The notes under the pieces were generated by a model, which was given only the letters and a program-made list of their open reading frames with translations, was not told the DNA's origin and made no database searches. Positions 1 to 5,918 of a DNA stretch of 8,316 bases are shown here, one piece after another. Made by a program: the position numbers and the translations under genes. The stretch is from positions 1 to 8,316 of the forward strand of contig CAZKHA010000152.1 of NCBI GenBank assembly GCA_964552325.1, in the 5' to 3' direction. The stretch comes from CAZKCK01 sp964552325 (GTDB lineage Bacteria > Bacteroidota > Bacteroidia > Bacteroidales > TTA-H9). Positions within the stretch are counted from its first letter, which is position 1, and every line of letters begins with the position of its first letter.

Positions 1-523
1 GCTGTAAATCAATAAGCAATTGTTTAACCGAACCAAGGCCAATGCATTCGGGGTCAACTTCTTCAAGTGGATGCCATTCAACCGAAGCAACATCATCGTT
101 GGCTATTATAGGATTGGTATTAGCTACCTGGCAGCTAAAAGCCAAATCGGTTGTAAAATACAGGATTCCTTTATAATAATATTGGTTCGTGTAGGTTCCA
201 AGGTAGGTAAGCCCATCTACATCAAGGTTTACTTCTTCTTTAACCTCTCGGCGTACGGCTTGTTCGGCGGTTTCGTTACAATCCACAAATCCTCCGGGTA
301 AATCGAGGGTGCCGGCTCCCGGGTCGTGCTTGCGGCGGGCAAAAAGCACTTGTTGGTTTTGATTGGTGATAACGGCAATAACCGCTGGTGCTGGGTTAAT
401 GTAATATACAAAACTGCATGCACCACAGAAAAACGATTTTGAGTCTAGGGGCTTAAAGACATCTAAACCACAGCGTGGGCAAAATTTAAAAACATTAAAG
501 GGATGATAAGGATTTGACTCCAT
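1..523 (-). CDS. Zinc-ribbon Nudix hydrolase (3' end cut by window edge)
   Basis: The frame is open from an ATG at 523 to the window edge, giving 174 residues without a stop. Residues 15-36 hold two Cys pairs (CPRC at 15-18, CGAC at 33-36), which form a zinc ribbon. A Nudix domain follows. Its Nudix box starts at G78 and runs through E84 and R92-E93 to E96-E97, matching GX5EX7REUXEEXGU except that the late Gly is Asn (N99). Nudix enzymes cleave nucleoside diphosphates linked to another group, using a metal held by the box glutamates. The zinc ribbon plus Nudix layout recalls NADH pyrophosphatase NudC, but the SQPWPFPxS signature of NudC is not seen after the box, so the substrate is unknown. 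Homologues of this shape are about 180 residues, so little is probably missing. No signal peptide is visible, so it is likely cytosolic. A TAnnTTTG site lies 20 bp upstream of the ATG. Confidence 0.9.
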   Translation of the reverse strand, partial: MESNPYHPFNVFKFCPRCGLDVFKPLDSKSFFCGACSFVYYINPAPAVIAVITNQNQQVLFARRKHDPGAGTLDLPGGFVDCNETAEQAVRREVKEEVNLDVDGLTYLGTYTNQYYYKGILYFTTDLAFSCQVANTNPIIANDDVASVEWHPLEEVDPECIGLGSVKQLLIDLQ

Positions 524-542
524 GTGGTTAGTTTTGGTTTTG

Positions 543-550
543 CAAAGGTA
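543..550 (-). promoter_or_regulatory. Candidate -7 element of the Nudix gene
   Basis: The minus strand reads TACCTTTG, a full match to the Bacteroidota -7 consensus TAnnTTTG, ending 19 bp before the ATG at 523. No convincing TTG/TTTG -33 element is seen at the usual spacing, so this is a half-supported promoter. Confidence 0.45.
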
Positions 551-659
551 ATTAGTTAATGTTACCATTGCTTTTTGTTTTTCTCCACAAGCATCATGGA
601 GAAGTCTCTTTTGATATCGTTCTTATTCACAGTATGCGGAACATATTTATTTAGTGACT

Positions 660-705
660 GTTCGCTGTAATCTTATTGCTTAAATCGGCCTATTTCACAG
701 CGAAC
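660..705. repeat. Inverted repeat upstream of the methyltransferase gene
   Basis: GTTCGCTGT at 660-668 is perfectly complementary to ACAGCGAAC at 697-705, with a 28-nt spacer. It lies in the divergent intergenic region, about 48 bp upstream of the -7 element of the methyltransferase gene. The long spacer and lack of a following T-tract argue against a terminator. A two-half-site operator or a chance repeat are both possible. Confidence 0.35.
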
Positions 706-733
706 TTACTGCTAATTATTACGTACAACAACC

Positions 734-760
734 TTGGCATAATCAATTCTCCTAACTTTG
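734..760 (+). promoter_or_regulatory. Candidate Bacteroidota promoter of the methyltransferase gene
   Basis: TAACTTTG at 753-760 fully matches TAnnTTTG, and a TTG at 734-736 could serve as the -33 element, although the 16-bp spacing is shorter than the usual 19-21. Transcription would begin around 765-768, leaving a leader of roughly a dozen bases. This decides the start of the gene: an in-frame TTG at 758 lies inside the promoter element, so the ATG at 779 is the better start. Confidence 0.45.
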
Positions 761-778
761 ATACCCAAAAAATTACCC

Positions 779-1612
779 ATGGATACCGAAATGATTAGCC
801 CTATCATGCCATCTTACAATACAATGGAACTGGACGAATTACCGTTTTGGTCGGCAGCTTTTGGGCTTGAACTGCTCAGTAAAATGGTGTATAAACCCAA
901 GCTAAGGGTGTTGGATATAGGCTGTGGTACTGGCTTTCCGCTGCTTGAAGTAGCCATGCGCCTTGGTAAGGATGCGTTGGTATATGGCTTGGATCCGAAT
1001 GCGCTGGCCTTAAAGCGAGCGAATGCTAAAGCCCAACTAATGGGTGTTTCCAGCATCCGCCTATTAGAATCGTTCGCCGAATCAATACCCTTGCCAGATA
1101 ACTCAATCGATTCAATTATCAGCAACAATGGCTTCAACAATGTTACAGATATTGCGATGGTTTTTGATGAATGCAAACGGGTTTTACTACCCAACGGACA
1201 ATTGCTTTTTACTTATAATACCTCTAAAACGATGGAATTGTTTTACAAAGTTTTTGAGGAGGTTTTGGCCGAACTTGATCTTGGCGCTTCCATAAGGCTC
1301 ATGCATAACCATATCCTAAAAAAGCGACCACCTGAGCAACACATAATCAGTTTATTAACTAGCAAGGGTTTTGTGATAGATAGCATAGATTATCGTCAGT
1401 TTTCATACCAATTTGCCTCGGGTTCTGCTTTTTTCGATCATGGATTTATCCAGTCGGCTTTTTACCCATCTTGGCACCAATTGGTTCCCAGTGCCATGGT
1501 AACTGCCGTTTTTGGCAGCATCAAGGAGCGTTTAAACCAATGGGCGGATGAAAATACAGGTATTAACATGCCAGTTCCGTTTGTAGTAATTAATTGCCGG
1601 CATAAGGGCTGA
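779..1612 (+). CDS. Class I SAM-dependent methyltransferase
   Basis: A 277-residue protein with a Rossmann-fold methyltransferase domain of the UbiE/Methyltransf_11-25 type. Motif I is VLDIGCGTG (residues 44-52), which binds S-adenosylmethionine. The acidic residue at the end of strand 2 is Asp72 in GLDPN, expected to contact the ribose hydroxyls. The segment PLPDNSIDSIISNN (about 104-117) is the usual post-II region leading into strand 4, and LLPNGQLLFTYN (about 136-147) is the post-strand-5 region. The last 100 or so residues are less conserved and probably shape the substrate pocket; nothing in them names a substrate. No signal peptide or membrane segment is seen, so it is cytosolic. The frame can be extended to a TTG at 758, but that codon lies within the -7 promoter element, so the ATG at 779 was chosen. 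It stands alone, divergent from the Nudix gene and convergent with the thioredoxin-like gene. Confidence 0.88.
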   Translation: MDTEMISPIMPSYNTMELDELPFWSAAFGLELLSKMVYKPKLRVLDIGCGTGFPLLEVAMRLGKDALVYGLDPNALALKRANAKAQLMGVSSIRLLESFAESIPLPDNSIDSIISNNGFNNVTDIAMVFDECKRVLLPNGQLLFTYNTSKTMELFYKVFEEVLAELDLGASIRLMHNHILKKRPPEQHIISLLTSKGFVIDSIDYRQFSYQFASGSAFFDHGFIQSAFYPSWHQLVPSAMVTAVFGSIKERLNQWADENTGINMPVPFVVINCRHKG

Positions 1613-1949
1613 TTTTGTTATTAATGGTAGCCATTTGAATTGCTTAGAATCATTTCCTAACATAGCCCGTATGGATTCAATGCCCATAATAATCGTTTCA
1701 AAAGGTACTACTTTTGCCAATTAGACTTAAACCATTAAACACAATGCATGTAAATGCGTATTTGTTGCTATTCAATAGGTAAACGATTGGTTTTTAGTAC
1801 TTGTTATTGACTTTAGCCCATCAGCAGTTGAACAATTTATGGCATAATGTAATGCCGATAACCTACATGTAAGTAGGTTGGCGTCAGAGGGCATCACAGG
1901 GCATTGGTTTGACAAGCTTCGCCATCTTTAGCAATAATTGTCAAAACTA
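1613..1949. other. Convergent intergenic region, no gene seen
   Basis: This 337-bp stretch lies between the stop codons of the methyltransferase and thioredoxin-like genes. No coding frame with family character is visible. It holds a tiny palindrome just after the methyltransferase stop (AATGG-tag-CCATT, 1623-1635), a 7-bp stem hairpin at 1860-1879, and a near-perfect 10-bp tandem repeat (CAGAGGGCAT at 1885-1894, CACAGGGCAT at 1895-1904). A segment near 1756-1777 resembles the promoter and start region of the T9SS gene at 5903-5925. None of these is a strong terminator with a T-tract. Confidence 0.6.
1860..1879. repeat. Short hairpin between convergent genes
   Basis: AACCTAC at 1860-1866 and GTAGGTT at 1873-1879 are perfectly complementary around a 6-nt loop. 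It lies 71 bp beyond the stop of the minus-strand thioredoxin-like gene, so it could help end transcription from either side. Neither flank carries a clear T-tract, so this is a weak terminator candidate at best. Confidence 0.3.
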
Positions 1950-3299
1950 TTAATGAGGTTTTAAAAACGTCAGTATATTCGATAATTCCATCACATTGTT
2001 AGGCCTAGCAGCAATAGTAGCACTTGAAGAAACGAGGTAAAAAGTAGGAGTCTTATTAATTTTATATAACTGCGCCACTTCCGATGCCCATGATTTTAGA
2101 ATATGAACATTTAACCATGGTAGTTGTTCGCCTTTTAAATAGTCTTGCCAAGTTATTGAATCGCTATCCAGGGATATCCCTAAAACCTCAATTTCATTAT
2201 CTTTAAGCGACTTATATTCATTTTTAAGGGCGAGGACTTGTCCTTTGCAAAACTCGCAACCCGATGACCAAAAAAACAAAACAACATACCGATTATGCTT
2301 AAGCAGGCTATCGAGTTCCATTGCTTGTCCAAACTGATTAATTGCATTAAAATTCTGCGCCTTATTACCCGGTAGCAGCAGTTTATACGATGATGCCCGT
2401 TGCATAAAATGTTCATCCATCATTTCTTCGACACAAGCGTTTTTTAATACATAATTTTCAACTATATATTGGAAAACAACTTCTGGGCCTAACTTATCGA
2501 ACAATTCAAGCAAATAATTCAAACAAAAACTATTGGAACGCTCATTTACGCTCGAAGCGGTTAATATACGGTTGATGGCATCCTTAAAACCTGTTTCAGT
2601 ATATTGGGTATAAGCCAACAAAAATCCTATAATCCGAATTTGGAAAACAGGACTATGCAGCAATGTAGTATCATTAAAATCAATATCGTTAAAATAGGTT
2701 GATTCGGTTAATCCTTTACGTGGCAACGACAATAAAGCCGTTTTGGCAAAGAATGATGTAGGATATTGTTTGGCAATTGCTTCAATAAATGATATTTGTA
2801 TTGAATCAAACCATTGCAGTTGACCAGTAAAATTGGAGCGAGAAACTGAATCGTTCTTAGGCACCCACGATCGTTTGATATACAATTGTTTTTTGAGTTT
2901 TAGAAATGATTTAGATAGGTGCTTGTTTGTCCAAAGCAATTGGTTTTCGTTCGATTTTAAAACAACAACCCCATCTTTCAGAAAAATATTGGAAAAGTAA
3001 AACTCAACCTCTGGCTCAATTGGATTTAAAATTAGCTCTATGCAATTTGTATCACTTAAACCCAATTGATAGTAACCCAATGAATGAAAATGATGCTGAA
3101 AATAAAAGCTTCCATTTCCTTGTATTGTACAGCTATCAATTAAGATCATATTGTTCAAATACAACTTTTTTAAGAAGACTTTTTGGTTAATTGCTGCATC
3201 ACAACCCACAATTCCGTGCAGTAGTTGGGCAGGTGATTGTAAGCAAAGCATTAGTAAACCTATGAAACCCACGAGCGAATAAAATCCTGATTTATTCAT
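1950..3299 (-). CDS. Exported thioredoxin-like (TlpA/AhpC-TSA type) protein
   Basis: 449 residues. Residues 1-24 form a signal peptide (hydrophobic core SLVGFIGLLMLCL, then SPAQ). The Cys at 19 lacks a lipobox, so secretion by signal peptidase I into the periplasm is more likely than lipoprotein anchoring. Residues about 27-105 resemble the beta-rich N-terminal domain (DUF4369-like) common in Bacteroidota thioredoxin proteins. A helical linker follows (about 120-305). The C-terminal thioredoxin fold (about 310-449) has the active site CEFC at C348-C351 after FFWSSG, and the cis-proline P418 in KTPTF. The usual motif is WCxPC. Here Gly replaces the Trp before the first Cys, and the dipeptide is EF instead of GP, which would be expected to alter redox potential. 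In this family such proteins reduce or exchange disulfides in exported proteins. It follows a hairpin at 3317-3351 after the repeat-protein gene, so it may be expressed separately or by read-through; I see no good promoter in the 60-bp gap. Confidence 0.85.
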   Translation of the reverse strand: MNKSGFYSLVGFIGLLMLCLQSPAQLLHGIVGCDAAINQKVFLKKLYLNNMILIDSCTIQGNGSFYFQHHFHSLGYYQLGLSDTNCIELILNPIEPEVEFYFSNIFLKDGVVVLKSNENQLLWTNKHLSKSFLKLKKQLYIKRSWVPKNDSVSRSNFTGQLQWFDSIQISFIEAIAKQYPTSFFAKTALLSLPRKGLTESTYFNDIDFNDTTLLHSPVFQIRIIGFLLAYTQYTETGFKDAINRILTASSVNERSNSFCLNYLLELFDKLGPEVVFQYIVENYVLKNACVEEMMDEHFMQRASSYKLLLPGNKAQNFNAINQFGQAMELDSLLKHNRYVVLFFWSSGCEFCKGQVLALKNEYKSLKDNEIEVLGISLDSDSITWQDYLKGEQLPWLNVHILKSWASEVAQLYKINKTPTFYLVSSSATIAARPNNVMELSNILTFLKPH

Positions 3300-3351
3300 T
3301 AAACTTAAAATTGAAAATGAAGCCTCAACCCTGTTTAGATCAAGGCTTCAT
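3300..3351 (-). terminator. Hairpin terminator of the repeat-protein gene
   Basis: On the minus strand a perfect 9-bp stem (3317-3325 with 3343-3351, ATGAAGCCT and its complement) encloses a 17-nt loop and is followed by a T-rich stretch containing TTTTC and TTTTAAGTTT. It lies 9 bp beyond the TAG of the repeat-protein gene and ends at the ATG of the thioredoxin-like gene, as expected for an intrinsic terminator or attenuator. The loop is long for a classical terminator. Confidence 0.6.
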
Positions 3352-3359
3352 ACGTCACT

Positions 3360-4943
3360 CTATTTCGAAAAACAGCATCTGGTATAAGTAGAATTGGTTG
3401 ATACATCTACGTCTTTATTATCGCGTGCACTGCAACTGGTACCACCTGTTACACGGGCATAGTTTGTAGTTGAAACCCCATCATCAACCCATTGCAAATA
3501 ATTTAGCATATTGCTGAGCCCAGTTCCGTTTACACATGCATTATACCATTCTGCCCAACTGCATAGTCTTGCCCCATTATCCCCACAAATATTAATTGCA
3601 TCAAACCAATTTCGTGAAGTCCAGTCAAACATATTTGTTTGGATGCAATACTGGGAGTTTATGGATGTGTAGCCTGCTGGGCATGCATCACGTGTTGCAT
3701 CAGCTTGTGGTGCCCATTCCGTTCCTGTCCATTTTAAAGCATACGATGTAGTAGGTGTAGTGGCCGAAACACTTCTGCCTTGAATCTTAACCACTGTAAG
3801 TGCTGCATTGCCAGTAGCATCACCTGTATGTGTAGCATTTGGTGACGAATTGGTGATTGTAAACGAAGGATATACGCCAGTTATAGTGATACCGCTTCCA
3901 TTTGTTAGCAATACTGTTTGATCAGGCTGTGTATTTGTAACAGAAAAAATTGGGTAAAGACCTCCTACAGCTATCCCTGGTCCTCCGTTCAAAACAACTA
4001 ATTTATCTGGTTGAAGATTGGAAATAGTATAATCAGGATAAGTACCTGTTACCTCCATAGCTACACCTGGGTTAATATTTATAGGAATATCGGGAGCAGT
4101 GTTGTCAACCGTAAAATTGGGATACGAACCCGTAACCTGTATCGCGGTGCCGGGATTGATTGCCACCACCTTGTCGGGCGAGGTATTGCGTATGGTAAAC
4201 GACGGATAAGTGCCCGTAATGGCTATCGAATCGCTGGCTGATAGCACAACGGTCTGGTCGGGTTGGGTGTTGGAGACTGTAAAATTGGGATACGAACCCG
4301 TAACCTGTATCGCGGTGCCGGGATTGATTGCCANNNNNNNNNNNNNNNNNNNNNNNNNNNNNNNNNNNNNNNNNNNNNNNNNNNNNNNNNNNNNNNNNNN
4401 NNNNNNNNNNNNNNNNNNNNNNNNNNNNNNNNNAATGGCTATCGAATCGCTGGCTGATAGCACAACGGTCTGGTCGGGTTGGGTGTTGTGGATGGTATCA
4501 CCCGAAACAGCAATGCCTGAGCCCCCAATGTGTGAGGGCGAAGCACGTTTTGCAAACATAGCGTAGGGAACGGCCAAAAGCTCTGAAGATCCCATATATT
4601 GATAATTAGAACCTGCAGCGGTATCGAGTTCTGTTTGTACAAAACAACGGTATGAACCCCATTGAATATCTGAAAAACTTCCTTCGATTAAATTGCCTTT
4701 ACCAATATCCAAGCTTACAAGCCCAAATTTATTGGTGGTCTTAAGGTGCCATTCAGAATACACCGAAGAACCATCCATGCTATCCCTTAAAATGTGAATG
4801 CGAAGGGTTATGTTTTTAAGGCTAAGCAGGTTTCCGCTTGTATCGCGGGCTACCATTTGGTACTTAATAGCTTCAGGAACTTGGCCAAGCACTGCCAAAG
4901 CAAGCAATTGCAAAAACGCGACGTGTAAAATTACTTTCTTCAT
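3360..4943 (-). CDS. Secreted 28-residue-repeat protein with Cys-rich C-terminal domain (contains assembly gap)
   Basis: 527 residues as scaffolded, 34 of them unknown. A signal peptide covers about residues 1-20. Residues 21-133 match an N-terminal domain common in Bacteroidota surface proteins: it opens with AIKYQMVARDTSGNLL, continues through NKFGLVSLDIGKG and ends in LLAVPYAMFAKRAS. Residues 153-364 are tandem 28-residue units with the pattern NTxPDxxVxLxxGxxIxVTGxYPxFTIx, like beta-repeats in Bacteroidota adhesins and tail-fibre-like proteins. After a linker, residues about 421-527 form a compact domain with eight Cys (421, 433, 453, 461, 470, 504, 523, 524). Its GARLCSWAEWYNAC segment loosely recalls the GxRLPTEAEWE motif of formylglycine-generating-enzyme/C-type-lectin-like folds; this is inference. 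No T9SS tail is seen (it ends RCCFSK), so the export route past the Sec step is unknown. Function is likely surface binding or structural. The frame is open across the 100-N gap in the same repeat register on both sides. Confidence 0.82.
   Translation of the reverse strand: MKKVILHVAFLQLLALAVLGQVPEAIKYQMVARDTSGNLLSLKNITLRIHILRDSMDGSSVYSEWHLKTTNKFGLVSLDIGKGNLIEGSFSDIQWGSYRCFVQTELDTAAGSNYQYMGSSELLAVPYAMFAKRASPSHIGGSGIAVSGDTIHNTQPDQTVVLSASDSIAIXXXXXXXXXXXXXXXXXXXXXXXXXXXXXXXXXXAINPGTAIQVTGSYPNFTVSNTQPDQTVVLSASDSIAITGTYPSFTIRNTSPDKVVAINPGTAIQVTGSYPNFTVDNTAPDIPININPGVAMEVTGTYPDYTISNLQPDKLVVLNGGPGIAVGGLYPIFSVTNTQPDQTVLLTNGSGITITGVYPSFTITNSSPNATHTGDATGNAALTVVKIQGRSVSATTPTTSYALKWTGTEWAPQADATRDACPAGYTSINSQYCIQTNMFDWTSRNWFDAINICGDNGARLCSWAEWYNACVNGTGLSNMLNYLQWVDDGVSTTNYARVTGGTSCSARDNKDVDVSTNSTYTRCCFSK
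3852..4487 (-). repeat. Tandem array of 84-bp (28-residue) repeats
   Basis: Units start at Asn153, 225, 253, 281, 309 and 337, with the gap hiding the boundary of another. Five complete units (residues 225-364) are exactly 28 residues each. Units alternate between a QPDQTVVLSASDSIAI type and a SPDKVVAINPGTAIQV type to make a 168-bp super-repeat that is identical over long stretches at the DNA level (4111-4165 equals 4279-4333, and 4218-4272 equals 4434-4488). The three units nearest the C-terminal domain have diverged and are visibly more AT-rich. Copy number is uncertain because of the gap. Confidence 0.9.
4334..4433. other. Assembly gap of 100 N inside the repeat array
   Basis: Exactly 100 N, a conventional placeholder for a gap of unknown size. 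The 55 nt on its left (4279-4333) are identical to 4111-4165, and the 55 nt on its right (4434-4488) are identical to 4218-4272. Both matches stop abruptly on their outer side. In the intact copy these two blocks are separated by 52 nt (4166-4217), so the most economical fill is 52 nt of the same sequence, or that plus whole 168-bp super-repeats. Confidence 0.97.
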
Positions 4944-4973
4944 GATAATCTTGATTTATTATTATATCACACA

Positions 4974-4981
4974 TAAATATA
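4974..4981 (-). promoter_or_regulatory. Weak -7-like element before the repeat-protein gene
   Basis: The minus strand reads TATATTTA, one base off TAnnTTTG, 30 bp upstream of the ATG at 4943 and overlapping the short gap after the dockerin-like gene. No TTG is seen at the right distance upstream. Co-transcription with the gene at 4987-5772 is an equal alternative. Confidence 0.25.
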
Positions 4982-4986
4982 ATGAA

Positions 4987-5772
4987 TTAGGGTGTTACTG
5001 CCTGTATTTTTAAGGCAGCATTGTTATCGCAAAGTATCATGTCTAAGGCATCAATGCCCCCATCGCCATTCAAATCTTCAACCCGGCAACCAACCGCAAA
5101 CTGCTGGGCTTTATCTGTAACTTGCTGTATGTCTAATATGTCAATAAGCCCATCTTGGTTTACATCACCCGAAAACAACACAAAAACCCCATCAATATCT
5201 TTCATGTTATTACCAAACGCCATGGATGATGAAGTAGAAAAATCGTAATTTAGAGTGTTTGTTAAAAATGAAATAGGATTGGCTGTTACCGTTTGAATGG
5301 AATTGCGGTGATGTAAGCTCAAATACAGAGGTTCTAATAGAAAACCTGGAACGATTACCCCTGCATTTCCCATCGTATCAAGCGCTATTGAATCTTGAGA
5401 ATAAAGGATATGGGCAAAATTTGAAGAAGAATGTAGCTTAAGGTTAAAAACATCGGCTATGGAACCGGCAAATTGTGGGCCATGCTCATTAGCAGCTTTA
5501 TTAAGTTTATGGTTTCCTGCATATAAACCTTCCAGAAATGCTTTAATACGCAAACGATGGCTAGTGTTCAAGGTTCCTTGCAAAAACCCGGTTGTAAGGA
5601 TGGAGGAAGAAGACTGTAAGGTTTCGGTTAGTGGTTCGCCGCAAGAAACTTCTAGAAGGACCGAACCATTTTGGTAGTTATCGGCAGCAGTTGTAATGAC
5701 TACTGGAAGCAAACTCTGGCCAAAAGTTGGCACCATGACCAGAACTGATAAGACTAAAACTAGTGTTTTCAT
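4987..5772 (-). CDS. Secreted protein with C-terminal dockerin-like calcium-binding repeats
   Basis: 261 residues. A signal peptide covers about 1-19 (ending PTFGQS). Residues 36-66 (GSVLLEVSCGEPLTETL, then ILTTGFLQG) match the GEP...LTQGFxQ element found in many Bacteroidota secreted proteins. Residues 73-200 resemble their usual following domain (LRIKAFLEGLY, HHRNSIQTVTANPISF, LNYDFSTSSSMAFGNNM). The C-terminal part carries two loops with the dockerin/EF-hand calcium pattern DxNxDGxIDxxD: DVNQDGLIDILD (203-214) and DLNGDGGIDALD (233-244), all ligand positions intact. Two Cys (229, 248) bracket the second loop and could form a disulfide. Dockerin-like pairs of this kind are common in Bacteroidota without any cellulosome, where they probably act as calcium-stabilised end modules. 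No T9SS tail follows. It lies 43 bp upstream of the repeat-protein gene on the same strand and is divergent from the T9SS protein gene. Confidence 0.85.
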   Translation of the reverse strand: MKTLVLVLSVLVMVPTFGQSLLPVVITTAADNYQNGSVLLEVSCGEPLTETLQSSSSILTTGFLQGTLNTSHRLRIKAFLEGLYAGNHKLNKAANEHGPQFAGSIADVFNLKLHSSSNFAHILYSQDSIALDTMGNAGVIVPGFLLEPLYLSLHHRNSIQTVTANPISFLTNTLNYDFSTSSSMAFGNNMKDIDGVFVLFSGDVNQDGLIDILDIQQVTDKAQQFAVGCRVEDLNGDGGIDALDMILCDNNAALKIQAVTP

Positions 5773-5799
5773 AGGCTCTGGGGTTAAATTAGCATGCTA

Positions 5800-5830
5800 T
5801 AAATATACGACATAAAATATGCAATAGCAA
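5800..5830 (-). promoter_or_regulatory. Candidate promoter of the dockerin-like gene
   Basis: On the minus strand TTG (5830-5828), a 20-bp spacer and TATATTTA (5807-5800) match the Bacteroidota TTTG-N19-21-TAnnTTTG layout except for the last base of the -7 element. The ATG follows 27 bp downstream. A 10-bp palindrome, TAGCATGCTA, sits at 5790-5799, next to the expected transcription start, and could be an operator half or chance. Confidence 0.5.
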
Positions 5831-5881
5831 TAGGTTGCCCCTATTTAGAACCATTAAAAGCACCCTGTTTAACTACCCGGC

Positions 5882-5913
5882 TTTGTTATATCGCACCACA
5901 TAGCGTATATTTG
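5882..5913 (+). promoter_or_regulatory. Candidate promoter of the T9SS propeller gene
   Basis: TTTG at 5882-5885, a 20-bp spacer and TATATTTG at 5906-5913 form a full match to the Bacteroidota consensus. The ATG at 5919 begins only 5 bp after the -7 element, so the transcript would have almost no leader. The start codon is supported by the signal peptide that begins there (MNRN then a hydrophobic core). Confidence 0.6.
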
Positions 5914-5918
5914 TTGCT

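Noticed and set aside
758..778. An upstream TTG start adding seven residues to the methyltransferase
   Set aside because: The TTG is part of the TAACTTTG -7 element, so it would lie upstream of the transcript start. The ATG at 779 fits better.
3300..3307. TAAGTTTA on the minus strand as a -7 element for the thioredoxin-like gene
   Set aside because: It abuts the ATG directly, so transcription would start inside the coding region, and the last base departs from the consensus. It more likely belongs to the T-rich tail of the terminator.
3360..3681. Target gene of a diversity-generating retroelement
   Set aside because: The C-terminal domain is only loosely C-type-lectin-like, and there is no reverse transcriptase or template repeat in the window.
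3852..4487. A CRISPR-like or noncoding satellite array
   Set aside because: The 84-bp periodicity preserves the reading frame and a clear protein motif, with no short repeats separated by unique spacers.
4011..4566. Plus-strand open frames across the repeat region
   Set aside because: They are antisense shadows produced by the regular 84-bp repeat, which keeps other frames open. They have no family character or start context.
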